The notes: generated by a model from the sequence alone, not told the origin. Numbered from the stretch's first letter, positions 1 to 7,488 are shown. The stretch is 15,917 nucleotides of DNA from an uncultured Eubacterium sp. (GCA_900543365.1 UQRG01000018.1:1-15917), one strand, 5' to 3'. Numbers and translations are program-made.

Positions 1-7
1 GAGTAAT

Positions 8-599
8 ATGAAAAAACTATTATTATTTTTACTATTATTTTTATTACCGATTACAGCTTGCCAAAGTTCAAAAAATCAGTATCCAACAATACAAGATAAA
101 CTAATGGCAATGACATCTTATAAAACAGATTGTACAATTATTTACATATCAAACAAAGGACAAAGAGAGTATACTACAACTCAAATGGCATCAAATGACG
201 GTAGATATAGAATAGAAAAATAATATAATTGTATATGACGGAAAAATGGTATGGCATTACAACCCTAATTTAAAGGATAACAAAATAAGCATAAATCCAC
301 CGGATAAAATGGCAAGAAGGGAAATAATTCTTTTTTCTTTTATAGAAAATTATGTTAAAAGTAAGGATACAGGTGTTACTACAGCAAAACTTGATGAAAG
401 TTTGTGTACTGTTCTTGAGGCAAAAATTCCGGGTGATAACACTTTTATGTTTACAGAAAAGCTATGGATAGATAATGAAACTAAAACTCCTCAAAAACTT
501 ATTATATATGATAAAGATAATAAGGAAAGAATAGTTGCAGAATTTAGCAATTTCGTATATAATTGTAATTTAAAGGATAAGGATTTTTCCATTCAATAA
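8..599 (+). pseudogene. GerS-like spore germination lipoprotein, frameshifted
   Basis: The reading frame starts with a lipoprotein signal peptide: MKK, a Leu/Phe-rich core and a lipobox ending ITAC, so Cys18 would be lipidated. It stops at 221-223. The rest of the protein continues in another frame to 599. Removing one A from the A5 run at 216-220 joins the halves seamlessly (RYRIE-NNIIVYDGK-MVWHYNP), giving a protein of about 196 residues. The second half has alternating strand-like segments, as in the LolA/LppX-like lipoprotein fold. The size, the signal peptide and the position directly upstream of alr match GerS, the lipoprotein needed for cortex hydrolysis during Clostridioides difficile spore germination; that link is from known synteny, not from an alignment. 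The break is either a true mutation, a slippery homopolymer or a sequencing error. The distance to alr is under 20 bases, so the two are probably cotranscribed. Confidence 0.68.
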
Positions 600-617
600 T
601 AAAGGAGAATGATTTTT

Positions 618-1775
618 TTGTACGAATATCACAGACTATTGGCAGAAATTAATCTTGATGCCATAGGAAATAACATAAGGGAAATAAGAAAATTAATAAA
701 ACCTAATACACAGCTTTTAGCAGTAGTTAAGGCTGATGCTTATGGTCACGGTGCAGAAGAAGTTGCAAAGGTTTGTCTTTATAATGGTGCAAATCAGCTT
801 GCCGTTGCCACTTGCAATGAGGGAGTTCAAGTAAGACAGTGGAGTATACAAGTACCAGTTCTTATCTTGGGCAATACTGTTGAAGGTCAGCTTGAAACTG
901 TAATAAATAACAACCTTACACAAGCTGTATTTAGATATGAAACTGCTAAGAAAATGTCAGATATAGCAGTTAAACTGAATAAAACAGCATTTATACATAT
1001 TAAAATAGATACAGGTATGAGCAGAATAGGTTTTCTTCCAACAGAAGAATCTATTGATGAAATTGAAAAAATATTTGCTTTGCCTAATTTAAAAGTAACT
1101 GGTGTTTTTACACACTTTGCTACAGCTGATGAAAAGGATAAAACATTTACAAAGGTTCAGTATAAGCGTTTCAGATTTATAACTGATACCTTAAATGAAA
1201 AAGGATATACTGATTTTATAAGACATTGTGCTAATAGTGGTGCTATACTTGATATTCCTGAACTTCAGCTTGATATGGTTAGAGCAGGTATAATAATATA
1301 TGGTATGTATCCCAGCAATCAAGTTACACACCCTATTAATTTAATACCTGCTATGAGCCTTAAGTCACAAGTAAGCTATGTTAAGTATCTTAATGAAAAT
1401 GTAAGTGTAGGTTATGGCAGAACTTACTTTACTACTGGTAGAACTAAGGTGGCTACTATACCTATTGGATATGCTGATGGTTATTCCAGAGCTTTTTCTA
1501 ATAAGGCTAGAGTAATAATTAATGGGCACTATGCTCCAATAATAGGTAATGTGTGTATGGACCAAATGATGGTTGATGTAACTAACATTACTGATGTTAA
1601 AGATGGTGACAGTGTTATTATAATGGGTAGTGATGGTAAAAATACTGTATCTGCAGAGGAACTTGCTAATATTGCTGGTACAATAAATTATGAAATTGTT
1701 TGCGATGTAGGCAAGAGAGTTCCAAGAGTATATGTTAAAAATGGTGAAGTTATAAAGGAAAGTGTCATAAAATAG
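618..1775 (+). CDS. alr: Alanine racemase, PLP-dependent
   Basis: Interconverts L- and D-alanine for peptidoglycan; in spore formers one paralogue acts in spores. The PLP lysine lies in AVVKADAYGHGA near the N-terminus and the second catalytic base is the Tyr in VGYGRTY near residue 266. The C-terminal beta domain carries NVCMDQMMVDV. The length of about 385 residues is normal. An ATG at 609 is in frame, but the AAGGAG at 602-607 almost touches it, whereas the TTG at 618 sits 10 bases after the Shine-Dalgarno and gives an N-terminus (YEYHRLLAEINLDAI) that matches the family, so TTG is preferred. It follows the GerS-like gene and precedes mazF, the usual Firmicutes order. Very sure of function, moderately sure of the start. 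Confidence 0.95.
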   Translation: MYEYHRLLAEINLDAIGNNIREIRKLIKPNTQLLAVVKADAYGHGAEEVAKVCLYNGANQLAVATCNEGVQVRQWSIQVPVLILGNTVEGQLETVINNNLTQAVFRYETAKKMSDIAVKLNKTAFIHIKIDTGMSRIGFLPTEESIDEIEKIFALPNLKVTGVFTHFATADEKDKTFTKVQYKRFRFITDTLNEKGYTDFIRHCANSGAILDIPELQLDMVRAGIIIYGMYPSNQVTHPINLIPAMSLKSQVSYVKYLNENVSVGYGRTYFTTGRTKVATIPIGYADGYSRAFSNKARVIINGHYAPIIGNVCMDQMMVDVTNITDVKDGDSVIIMGSDGKNTVSAEELANIAGTINYEIVCDVGKRVPRVYVKNGEVIKESVIK

Positions 1776-1893
1776 TTGTGCTTTCTTATAAAATTAATTT
1801 TAAGGGTGAAAATATAAATACAGTTGTTTAAAACTAAATATATTGAGCATACTATCACATAAGAAGAAATTTTACCAAATAGGGTGTGATAAT

Positions 1894-2238
1894 ATGATTG
1901 TAAAAAGAGGAGATATTTTTTATGCTGACCTTAGTCCTGTTATAGGTTCTGAACAGGGAGGCATTAGACCGGTATTGGTTATTCAAAATGATGTTGGCAA
2001 CAGATATTCACCAACTGTAATATGTGCTGCTATTACTTCACAGATAAATAAGGCAAAATTGCCTACTCATATTGAGGTAGCTGCTGCTCACTATTCTTTG
2101 TCTAAGGATTCTGTTATACTTCTTGAACAGTTAAGGACTATAGATAAAAGGCGTTTAAGAGAAAAAATTGGTTTTCTTGATGAGGCTATGATGAACAAAG
2201 TAAATAAGGGACTTGTAATAAGTCTTGGACTTCAGTAA
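1894..2238 (+). CDS. ndoA: MazF/NdoA (EndoA)-type mRNA interferase
   Basis: A 114-residue toxin RNase of the MazF/PemK family, close to Bacillus subtilis NdoA (EndoA), which cuts single-stranded RNA at a short U/A-rich site. Hallmarks are MIVKRGDIFYADLSPV at the N-terminus, GSEQGGIRPVLVIQND with the conserved Arg, then AAITSQ and SVILLEQLRTID. The ATG at 1894 follows a GGTG-type ribosome binding site with 7-base spacing and gives the family N-terminus; an in-frame TTG at 1843 would add 17 residues unlike the family and is not favoured. It lies 118 bases after alr. In B. subtilis and many relatives a ribbon-helix-helix antitoxin gene (ndoAI) sits in that gap, but this gap is too short and holds no such gene. 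An intrinsic terminator follows 8 bases after the stop. Confidence 0.93.
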   Translation: MIVKRGDIFYADLSPVIGSEQGGIRPVLVIQNDVGNRYSPTVICAAITSQINKAKLPTHIEVAAAHYSLSKDSVILLEQLRTIDKRRLREKIGFLDEAMMNKVNKGLVISLGLQ

Positions 2239-2245
2239 TTTACAT

Positions 2246-2281
2246 AAGGGACTGTCTAAAATTGACAGTTCCTTAATTTTT
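2246..2281 (+). terminator. Intrinsic terminator after ndoA
   Basis: An 11-bp stem (AAGGGACTGTC with GACAGTTCCTT, one G-U pair) closes a 7-base loop and is followed by AATTTTT. It ends the GerS-like/alr/ndoA transcription unit. The bases from here to 2427 are very AT-rich and show no gene or clear motif. Confidence 0.85.
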
Positions 2282-2427
2282 ATTATTATATGATATATTA
2301 GGTTATTCTAAAGTTGTATAATATGTACATTAAAGATACAAATAAAATAATATACATAGATATAGCAATTATTGAAATAGTATCGTTAAATGATAAAATT
2401 ATACTATAATATACAATTTATCACAAT

Positions 2428-2461
2428 AAAAAATCTGCCCTTATATAATATAAGAGCAGAT
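2428..2461 (-). terminator. Intrinsic terminator after the DUF1292 gene
   Basis: Read on the minus strand, ATCTGCTCTTATA pairs with TATAAGGGCAGAT through 13 positions including one U-G pair, around a 3-base loop, followed by a T6 run. It lies about 20 bases after the stop of the DUF1292-type gene. Confidence 0.85.
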
Positions 2462-2480
2462 AATTTAAAACTTATAAAGA

Positions 2481-2879
2481 TTACTCGTCCTCGTCCTCAT
2501 CTTCATATTCGTAATCTTCTTCATCCTCCCATTCTTCTTCGCTGTCAAGCATATCATCAATAGCTCCAACAACAACATCGAATTCTTCGTCAGACTCAAT
2601 ATTACTTAATTCAAAGCCGTCATCATTGTCGGCTTCGGCATATTCATAAATGAAAGATTCTTCACCATCTTCACTTACTAATGCAATATACTGCTTGTTT
2701 GGGTATTCCTCAACTTCAAAAACACCAATTACAATACACTTAACTTCTGTATTATCTTCAAGCATAAGTGTCATATACTGATGTTCGTGACCACAACCAC
2801 AGTCATCACCGTGTTCGTGTGTATGTCCGTGTTCGTGTTCACAGCCACAGTTGCAAGTTTTGTTTTCCATATCTTCCAT
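2481..2879 (-). CDS. DUF1292-type protein with Cys/His-rich head and acidic tail
   Basis: A 132-residue protein with three parts. Residues 9-33 hold five Cys (9, 11, 13, 27, 29) and seven His in CxC and HxH patterns, a likely metal-binding segment. The middle (about 35-100) resembles the DUF1292 family found across Firmicutes, with alternating strands such as YMTLMLEDNTEVKC and a VFEVEEYPNKQYIAL stretch. The last 30 residues are almost all Asp, Glu and Tyr. The start is well set by AAGGAGG 7 bases upstream. The function of the family is unknown; Ni or Zn handling is a guess from the His/Cys content. The gene follows the small membrane protein gene by 75 bases on the same strand and has its own terminator. 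Confidence 0.82.
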   Translation of the reverse strand: MEDMENKTCNCGCEHEHGHTHEHGDDCGCGHEHQYMTLMLEDNTEVKCIVIGVFEVEEYPNKQYIALVSEDGEESFIYEYAEADNDDGFELSNIESDEEFDVVVGAIDDMLDSEEEWEDEEDYEYEDEDEDE

Positions 2880-2954
2880 TTCAAAGCCTCCTTATAAATG
2901 TGATAAATTGATTATAGCATTAAATGCCATAAATTACAATTAAATATTGTGTAA

Positions 2955-3218
2955 TTAATTGTTAATTTCATCGTCAGAATTTTTGTTTAATTCTTCTTTA
3001 AATTTCTTTCTGGCTTTAGCTGTCATTGCTATTCCTATTGCTCCAGCAATAATAATTGTAAAAACAAAAAGTGCAATAAACAAAATTATCGTTCCCATTG
3101 ACATACCCATATTGTAGAGTTTAAAACCATAAAGTATTACGATAAAAATGGCTATTAAGGCTGTAACTATTTGTATTATAAGCAAGTTTTTTGTTAATTT
3201 TTTTGTCTTTTTATCCAT
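2955..3218 (-). CDS. Small membrane protein with two predicted helices
   Basis: An 87-residue protein of no family I recognise. A basic N-terminus (MDKKTKKLTKN) leads into a hydrophobic helix at about 12-32, a short Met/Gly turn (NMGMSMG), a second helix at about 41-67, and a charged Lys/Glu/Asp-rich C-terminus. By the positive-inside rule both ends would face the cytoplasm. The ribosome binding site GGAGGG lies 5 bases before the ATG. It starts 56 bases after the gpr stop with no terminator visible between them, so it may be read from the gpr transcript. A link to sporulation is possible only from that position. Confidence 0.7.
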   Translation of the reverse strand: MDKKTKKLTKNLLIIQIVTALIAIFIVILYGFKLYNMGMSMGTIILFIALFVFTIIIAGAIGIAMTAKARKKFKEELNKNSDDEINN

Positions 3219-3274
3219 ATTATCCCTCCAATTTTATAATAACATATAGAGGGGGTTTTAGAAAGTATTTTTTG

Positions 3275-4243
3275 CTAAAATTTATATTTATTAATATCGT
3301 CTATATTTATTCCGGGGTGAAGGGCAATATTTATACTGTTGGCAATAATATTCACAATATTTTCCACTACAGCATCTACTTCCTTTGGAGTTACAAACAT
3401 ATTTTCTGTATATGGGTCAAGAACATCTTTAATAAGGGTATACTTTTCTTCTTCTGCAGTTTCCTTTAGCATATTGTAAAAGCTGGAACCTTTTTTGCTT
3501 TCTTTTAATAGGGCATCAATAACTTTTTCTATAGTGTCATTAGCCATTGTTGCAGCATCAACTACTGTAGGTACACCAATAGCAATAACTGGTACACCTA
3601 GACTTTCCTTATTTAATGTTTTTCTTTTGTTTCCTACACCTGCACCAGGAGCAACACCAGTGTTTGATAATTGAATAGTTGAATTTACTCGGGATACTTT
3701 TCTGGCCGCAAGGGCATCAATAGCAATAACAAGGTCTGGTTTTACTCTATCTGTAACACCTTTTACAACTTCTACTGTTTCAATACCTGTCATTCCCATT
3801 ACACCAGGAGCAAGGGCAGCAACAGATGCAACTGAATTGTTAATATCAGTAGGTACAGTATCTTTAATATGCCTTGTTACAAGAATTTTATCTATAGCTT
3901 TAGGACCAAGAGAATCTGGTGTAATGTGAAGGTTTCCAAGACCGATAACAAGGGTAGTGTTTAAATTGTCAGGGCAAAGACTTTTTATTTTACTACTTAA
4001 AATTTCAATTAGTTTTTCGTGAGCTTCTATGTCATTTTCCTTTATAAATTCGCTTTCAAGAGTTATATAAGTGCCTATAGGTCTGCCCATTTGTTCAGAA
4101 CCTTTTGAATTTTTAATTTCAACTACTGTAAGATTTGTGTTTTCTAACTTACATTTTTCTTTATTTACATTTATTCCATCAGGTGAATTACATATATTTT
4201 CGGCTATTTCCAATGCCAAATCTGTATATGGTGAAAATTTCAT
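3275..4243 (-). CDS. gpr: Germination protease GPR, spore endopeptidase
   Basis: A peptidase of family A25 that degrades small acid-soluble spore proteins when the spore germinates, freeing DNA and amino acids. It is made as a zymogen in the forespore. The chosen ATG follows AAAGGAGATGATAAA and gives 322 residues; a longer frame running up to 4300 has no ribosome binding site. Visible family blocks are YTDLALE near the N-terminus (the self-processing site in B. subtilis GPR is a similar TDLAVE), GLGN...TPDSLGP near residue 110, GMTGIETVEVVKGV, DLVIAIDALAARKVSRVN and GAGVGNKRK. The predicted propeptide would be only about 8 residues. It is divergent from rpsT, the normal clostridial neighbour. 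Confidence 0.96.
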   Translation of the reverse strand: MKFSPYTDLALEIAENICNSPDGINVNKEKCKLENTNLTVVEIKNSKGSEQMGRPIGTYITLESEFIKENDIEAHEKLIEILSSKIKSLCPDNLNTTLVIGLGNLHITPDSLGPKAIDKILVTRHIKDTVPTDINNSVASVAALAPGVMGMTGIETVEVVKGVTDRVKPDLVIAIDALAARKVSRVNSTIQLSNTGVAPGAGVGNKRKTLNKESLGVPVIAIGVPTVVDAATMANDTIEKVIDALLKESKKGSSFYNMLKETAEEEKYTLIKDVLDPYTENMFVTPKEVDAVVENIVNIIANSINIALHPGINIDDINKYKF

Positions 4244-4293
4244 TTTATCATCTCCTTTTATTATATTTTTTATGAAAAATTGTAAAATATTCA

Positions 4294-4322
4294 TTGACAA
4301 AAAATATAAAATAATATATAAT
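4294..4322 (+). promoter_or_regulatory. Consensus sigma-A promoter of rpsT
   Basis: TTGACA at 4294-4299 and TATAAT at 4317-4322 with a 17-base spacer, a perfect vegetative promoter. Transcription would begin near 4329 and leave a leader of about 117 bases before rpsT. Confidence 0.88.
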
Positions 4323-4340
4323 AATTCAAGTGTGATTTGT

Positions 4341-4361
4341 TGGTGCAGTCGTTCTGCATCA
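4341..4361 (+). promoter_or_regulatory. Hairpin in the rpsT leader
   Basis: TGGTGCAG pairs with CTGCATCA over 8 positions (one G-U pair) around a 5-base loop, about 12 bases after the predicted transcription start. There is no U-run after it, so it is not a terminator. It could be a site for S20 autoregulation or simply protect the 5' end; nothing in the sequence decides this. Confidence 0.45.
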
Positions 4362-4446
4362 TTTAAACCCCTCTAATTTAAATTACACAATGTTAAAGTT
4401 TATATTATAGATTATATTTGTTTTATTTATTCAGGAGGAATACATT

Positions 4447-4710
4447 ATGGCTAACATTAAGTCTGCTAAGAAGAGAATTTTAGTTATCAACAAAAAGACA
4501 TTAAGAAATAAGATGGTTGCATCTGCAACAAAGACTGCTGTTAAGAAAGTTATTGTTGCTGTAAACGCTGGTGATAAGGCTGTTGCTACAGACGCTTTAA
4601 AGGCTGCTACTAAGGCTATTGATATGGCTTGTACTAAGGGTATCCTTCACAAGAACAATGCTTCTAGAAAGAAGTCTAGACTTGCTAAGCTTGTAAACAA
4701 GATGGCTTAA
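4447..4710 (+). CDS. rpsT: Small ribosomal subunit protein bS20
   Basis: An 87-residue, Lys/Ala-rich helical protein that binds 16S rRNA early in 30S assembly. It has the family start MANIKSAKKRI, a three-helix pattern with KTAVKKV and AIDMACTKGILHKNNASRKKSRL, and the normal length. A GGAGG ribosome binding site lies just upstream. Codon use is biased, as expected for a ribosomal gene. It has a consensus promoter and a roughly 117-base leader. No hairpin terminator lies in the 22 bases before the next promoter, so rpsT transcripts may stop at the terminator-like hairpin at 4775-4801 inside the following RNA gene. Confidence 0.97.
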   Translation: MANIKSAKKRILVINKKTLRNKMVASATKTAVKKVIVAVNAGDKAVATDALKAATKAIDMACTKGILHKNNASRKKSRLAKLVNKMA

Positions 4711-4732
4711 TTTAAAATATTTGATTTTGTTG

Positions 4733-4761
4733 TTGACAAACTAATATTAATATTATATAAT
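4733..4761 (+). promoter_or_regulatory. Consensus sigma-A promoter of the 6S RNA gene
   Basis: TTGACA at 4733-4738 and TATAAT at 4756-4761 with a 17-base spacer. No open reading frame follows on this strand; the predicted start near 4768 is exactly the first base of the closing helix of the RNA described next. Confidence 0.9.
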
Positions 4762-4767
4762 ATGTTT

Positions 4768-4985
4768 ATACAAGGGCGTTGAAGCTATAGGCTTCGATGC
4801 CTTATTTTGTTTTTATGAGTTTTTTCAGCTTGAGTTGTGCGTTGTTCAAGCGGTATCCCCTTTTTATTTAATTTTACAAAACTTAAACATTTAAATAAAG
4901 ATTCCTTCCTCTGTGCTTTTATTTATTTGTTGTGCTACAGTAGATTTTTTGTGGCAGACAAAATAGAGCTTCAACGCCTTGTATA
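4768..4985 (+). ncRNA. ssrS: 6S RNA, regulator of RNA polymerase
   Basis: A noncoding RNA of about 218 bases. Its ends pair: ATACAAGGGCGTTGAAGCT at the 5' end with AGCTTCAACGCCTTGTAT at the 3' end, broken only by one bulged G. Inside are a large open region with a small hairpin on the 5' side (GCTTGA/TCAAGC, 4829-4852) and one on the 3' side (TGCTACA/TGTGGCA, about 4933-4955), then an AT-rich apical helix (about 4858-4870 with 4891-4900) that caps it. This is the 6S layout, which mimics an open promoter and traps sigma-A holoenzyme. The gene lies beside recD2, and 6S genes occur in that neighbourhood in other Firmicutes. No covariance search was possible, so another structured RNA is not excluded. 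A competing 5' hairpin is listed separately. Confidence 0.8.
4775..4815 (+). terminator. Terminator-like hairpin at the 5' end of the 6S RNA
   Basis: GGCGTTGAAGC (4775-4785) pairs with GCTTCGATGCC (4791-4801) over 11 positions with two G-U pairs and a 5-base loop, then TTATTTTGTTTTT follows. The same 5' strand also forms the closing helix of the RNA, so the two folds exclude each other. It may stop rpsT read-through, attenuate 6S transcription or form after pRNA release. Confidence 0.55.
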
Positions 4986-5016
4986 AAAATAACGGGTTTA
5001 GTATACCCGTTATTTC
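4986..5016 (+). terminator. Hairpin terminator after the 6S RNA
   Basis: AATAACGGGT pairs perfectly with ACCCGTTATT (4988-4997 with 5005-5014) around a 7-base loop, directly after the 3' end of the 6S closing helix. The U-run is short (TTATTTC), so termination may be modest, with the mature end made by trimming. Confidence 0.6.
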
Positions 5017-5017
5017 T

Positions 5018-5180
5018 GGCTGTCGAAAAAGTCGACAGCCTTGAAAGAAATGTTCCCATTTCTTTCATTATGCTAAGGTAGGGACCAGCCGTGTATTTTG
5101 CGTTCTTGCTATGCAAGTACACAAAATAGTCCCTGTCCTCGGTCGGGCAAAGCTCGACCTGCGGATTAAAGTCTGCGACA
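5018..5180. repeat. Cluster of palindromes, possible dispersed repeat
   Basis: This stretch is richer in G and C than its surroundings and is nearly all inverted repeats: GGCTGTCGA/TCGACAGCC (5018-5040, perfect 9 bp), GAAAGAAATG/CATTTCTTTC (5043-5066, perfect 10 bp), a nested set AGGGAC/GTCCCT, TATTTTG/CAAAATA and CTTGC/GCAAG (5080-5134), and GGTCGGGC/GCTCGACC (5141-5159). No coding pattern is convincing. It looks like a repetitive intergenic or MITE-like element, but only one copy lies in the window, so that is inference. It may also act as a barrier between the converging 6S and recD2 transcripts. The bases from 5181 to 5241 are AT-rich with only weak hairpins. Confidence 0.5.
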
Positions 5181-5241
5181 ATTTAAATTTGTACAATAAA
5201 ATTTTATGTAAATTGCATAATTTTTTGATTATTTTAGTTTT

Positions 5242-7488
5242 TTAGTTATTTTCGGCAAAATCTGCAAATTCTCTTAACTTATTACAAAGACCAGTATATC
5301 GACTTACTTCTCTATTATTATCAACCATTTTGTATATTGTGTTTTCTACACCGGCAATAACAGCAAGTTGCTTTGCTCTTGTAAGTCCAGTGTATAATAA
5401 ATTTCTTGACATAAGCATATCAGGTCCATTTAATAGAGGCATAACAACAGCCTTGTATTCACTACCTTGACTTTTGTGTATTGTTACAGCATAGCTTAAG
5501 TCTATTTCGTCCATTTGAGTGAAATCATAATGGACAATTTTGTTGTCATCAAAAAGTATTTCAATATATTCATTGTCTAAATCCATATATGTTATTATAC
5601 CTTCGTCACCATTAAACACACCTACACCATCTTCTGTTATCTTACCTTTTTCAACAATTTTCCATTCAACATTGTAGTTGTTTTTTATTTGCATTACTTT
5701 GTCACCTTCTCTAAACTTAATACCTCTAAATTCTTTCTCTCTTTTATTTGATGAAGGTGGATTAAGAGCATCTTGTAATAGAGCGTTTAATGCATTAACA
5801 CCTAAAGGGGATTTTCGCATTGGAGTAAGTACTTGTATATCTTTTATAGGGTCACATTGTAAATACTTAGGTAGTCTAACAGACACAAGGCCAACTATAA
5901 GTGAGCTTAGTTCTTGGGTATTATTTCTACGCATAAAGAAAAAGTCTTTATCTTTTTGCTTAAGGTCTGGATACTCTCCTTTATTTATTTTGTGAGCATT
6001 TGTAATAATAGCACTTTCTTGTGCTTGTCTAAAAATTTCTGTAAGTTTGCATACTTTTATTACATCAGAGTTTATAATATCTCTTAATACATTACCAGGG
6101 CCTACTGATGGCAACTGATTGCTGTCACCAACGATTATTAACCTTGTACCCTGAGGTATTGCTTTAAGTAGTGAGTGCATAAGTAATATGTCTATCATTG
6201 AGCTTTCGTCAATAATAATAACATCAGCCTCAATTGGATTATCTTCATCTTTTTCAAAGGTCTGACTTCTGGAATTTTCATTTACAAAGTTAATACCTAA
6301 AAGTCTGTGTATTGTCTGTGCTTTGTGACCGGTAGCTTCTTCCATTCTTTTGGCTGCTCTGCCTGTAGGTGCAGCAAGTTCAATTTCGTAGCCTTCTGCC
6401 TCACAAAGTTGTATAATAGCATTAATAATAGTTGTTTTACCAGTACCAGGACCACCGGTTATAACAAGTACACCATTTTCCATAGCCGATTGTATAGCAT
6501 TTCTCTGCTGTGGAGCAAATCTTATTTTGTTTATATTTTCAAGGGCATCTATTTCGTTGCCGTAATTATAAATACTATCAAGATTTATGGAACTAAGTTC
6601 ATATAATTTTCTTGAAACATAGCCTTCTGCATAGTAGAAAAAATTAAGATATACTCTTGTAGAATTTTCGGTCTTTTCTATCCATATTTGACTTTCAATG
6701 TGCATACTAGTAAGCTCTGTTGATATTATTTCAGGTGTAATTTGTAAAAGCTCTGAGGTTTTTTCAACAACTTCTTCAATAGGTAAATATACATTACCGT
6801 TGTTAGCACCGAAATTTAAAATATACTTAACACCAGCTCTTATTCTAAAAGGTGAATCCTTTGAAATACCAACATTTTCAGCTATTTTATCGGCAATTTT
6901 AAAGCCTATACCAAAAATATCTTCTGCAAGTGAATAAGGATTTTTTCTAACAATATCTATTGTTTTATCCTTGTATTTTTTGTATATTCTTATAGCATAA
7001 GAGGGAGAAATGCCATATTCACCTAAAAAGAGTAAGGCGTGTCTTTCTTCTGTTTTTTCTCTATACATTTCACCTATTGACATTGCTTTTTCTCTGCTTA
7101 TACCTCTAAGTTCGGCAAGCCTTTCTGGTTCAGCATCCATTATTGTTAGTGTAGCCTTGCCAAATTTGTCAACAATTTTTTTAGCAATTTTAGGTCCAAT
7201 ACCTTTTATAACACCACTAGCTAAATATAGTTCAATTGCTCGTTCTGAACGAGGTTCTGTTTTTTCACATATCTCAATATTAATTTGTTCACCATAAAAG
7301 TGATGAGTAACAACACTACCAGTTACTTTTACACTTTCACCTTGACTTATTGATGGAGCATAGCCAACACAGGTCATTTCTTCATCTTCCCTGTCTTTTA
7401 TATCTGTAACAGTAAAAATAGCATATCCATTTTCATTGTTGTAAAATGTGACCTTTTCAACTATGCCTTCTATAGTAAGTGTATTCAT
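5242..7488 (-). CDS. recD2: RecD2-type ATP-dependent DNA helicase
   Basis: A 748-residue superfamily 1B 5'-to-3' DNA helicase of the RecD2 (YrrC) type, which works without RecBC in repair and replication-fork maintenance. Residues 1-75 form an OB-like N-terminal domain. Residues about 90-210 hold helix-hairpin-helix elements (VIKGIGPKIAKKIV, ELRGISREKA, FGIGFKIADKIA). Motor motifs follow: Walker A GGPGTGKT at 345-352, a PTGRAAKR motif near 374, DESSM at 427-431, GDSNQLPSVGPG near 454, LTEIFRQA near 482, TIHKSQGSE at 669-677 and LLYTGLTRAK at 697-706. The length is typical. The start follows AAAGGA with 9-base spacing. The gene stands alone, facing the 6S RNA gene and divergent from purC. Confidence 0.96.
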   Translation of the reverse strand: MNTLTIEGIVEKVTFYNNENGYAIFTVTDIKDREDEEMTCVGYAPSISQGESVKVTGSVVTHHFYGEQINIEICEKTEPRSERAIELYLASGVIKGIGPKIAKKIVDKFGKATLTIMDAEPERLAELRGISREKAMSIGEMYREKTEERHALLFLGEYGISPSYAIRIYKKYKDKTIDIVRKNPYSLAEDIFGIGFKIADKIAENVGISKDSPFRIRAGVKYILNFGANNGNVYLPIEEVVEKTSELLQITPEIISTELTSMHIESQIWIEKTENSTRVYLNFFYYAEGYVSRKLYELSSINLDSIYNYGNEIDALENINKIRFAPQQRNAIQSAMENGVLVITGGPGTGKTTIINAIIQLCEAEGYEIELAAPTGRAAKRMEEATGHKAQTIHRLLGINFVNENSRSQTFEKDEDNPIEADVIIIDESSMIDILLMHSLLKAIPQGTRLIIVGDSNQLPSVGPGNVLRDIINSDVIKVCKLTEIFRQAQESAIITNAHKINKGEYPDLKQKDKDFFFMRRNNTQELSSLIVGLVSVRLPKYLQCDPIKDIQVLTPMRKSPLGVNALNALLQDALNPPSSNKREKEFRGIKFREGDKVMQIKNNYNVEWKIVEKGKITEDGVGVFNGDEGIITYMDLDNEYIEILFDDNKIVHYDFTQMDEIDLSYAVTIHKSQGSEYKAVVMPLLNGPDMLMSRNLLYTGLTRAKQLAVIAGVENTIYKMVDNNREVSRYTGLCNKLREFADFAENN

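Noticed and set aside
1843..1893. N-terminal extension of the MazF protein, or a tiny antitoxin
   Set aside because: The extra 17 residues are unlike the family, start with TTG without a ribosome binding site, and are far too short for an antitoxin.
3191..3469. A 92-codon frame on the plus strand
   Set aside because: It is the antisense of the gpr C-terminus and of the membrane protein start, with random composition.
4253..4290. A sigma-G promoter for gpr (GAATA and CATAAAA on the minus strand)
   Set aside because: The boxes are only about 13 bases apart, while sigma-G needs about 17-18, and the -10 match is weak.
4244..4300. N-terminal extension of GPR by 19 residues
   Set aside because: No ribosome binding site upstream, while AAAGGAG precedes the ATG at 4243 and the family N-terminus begins there.
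4919..5122. A 67-codon frame on the minus strand
   Set aside because: It overlaps the 6S RNA and the palindrome block, has no ribosome binding site and no protein-like pattern.
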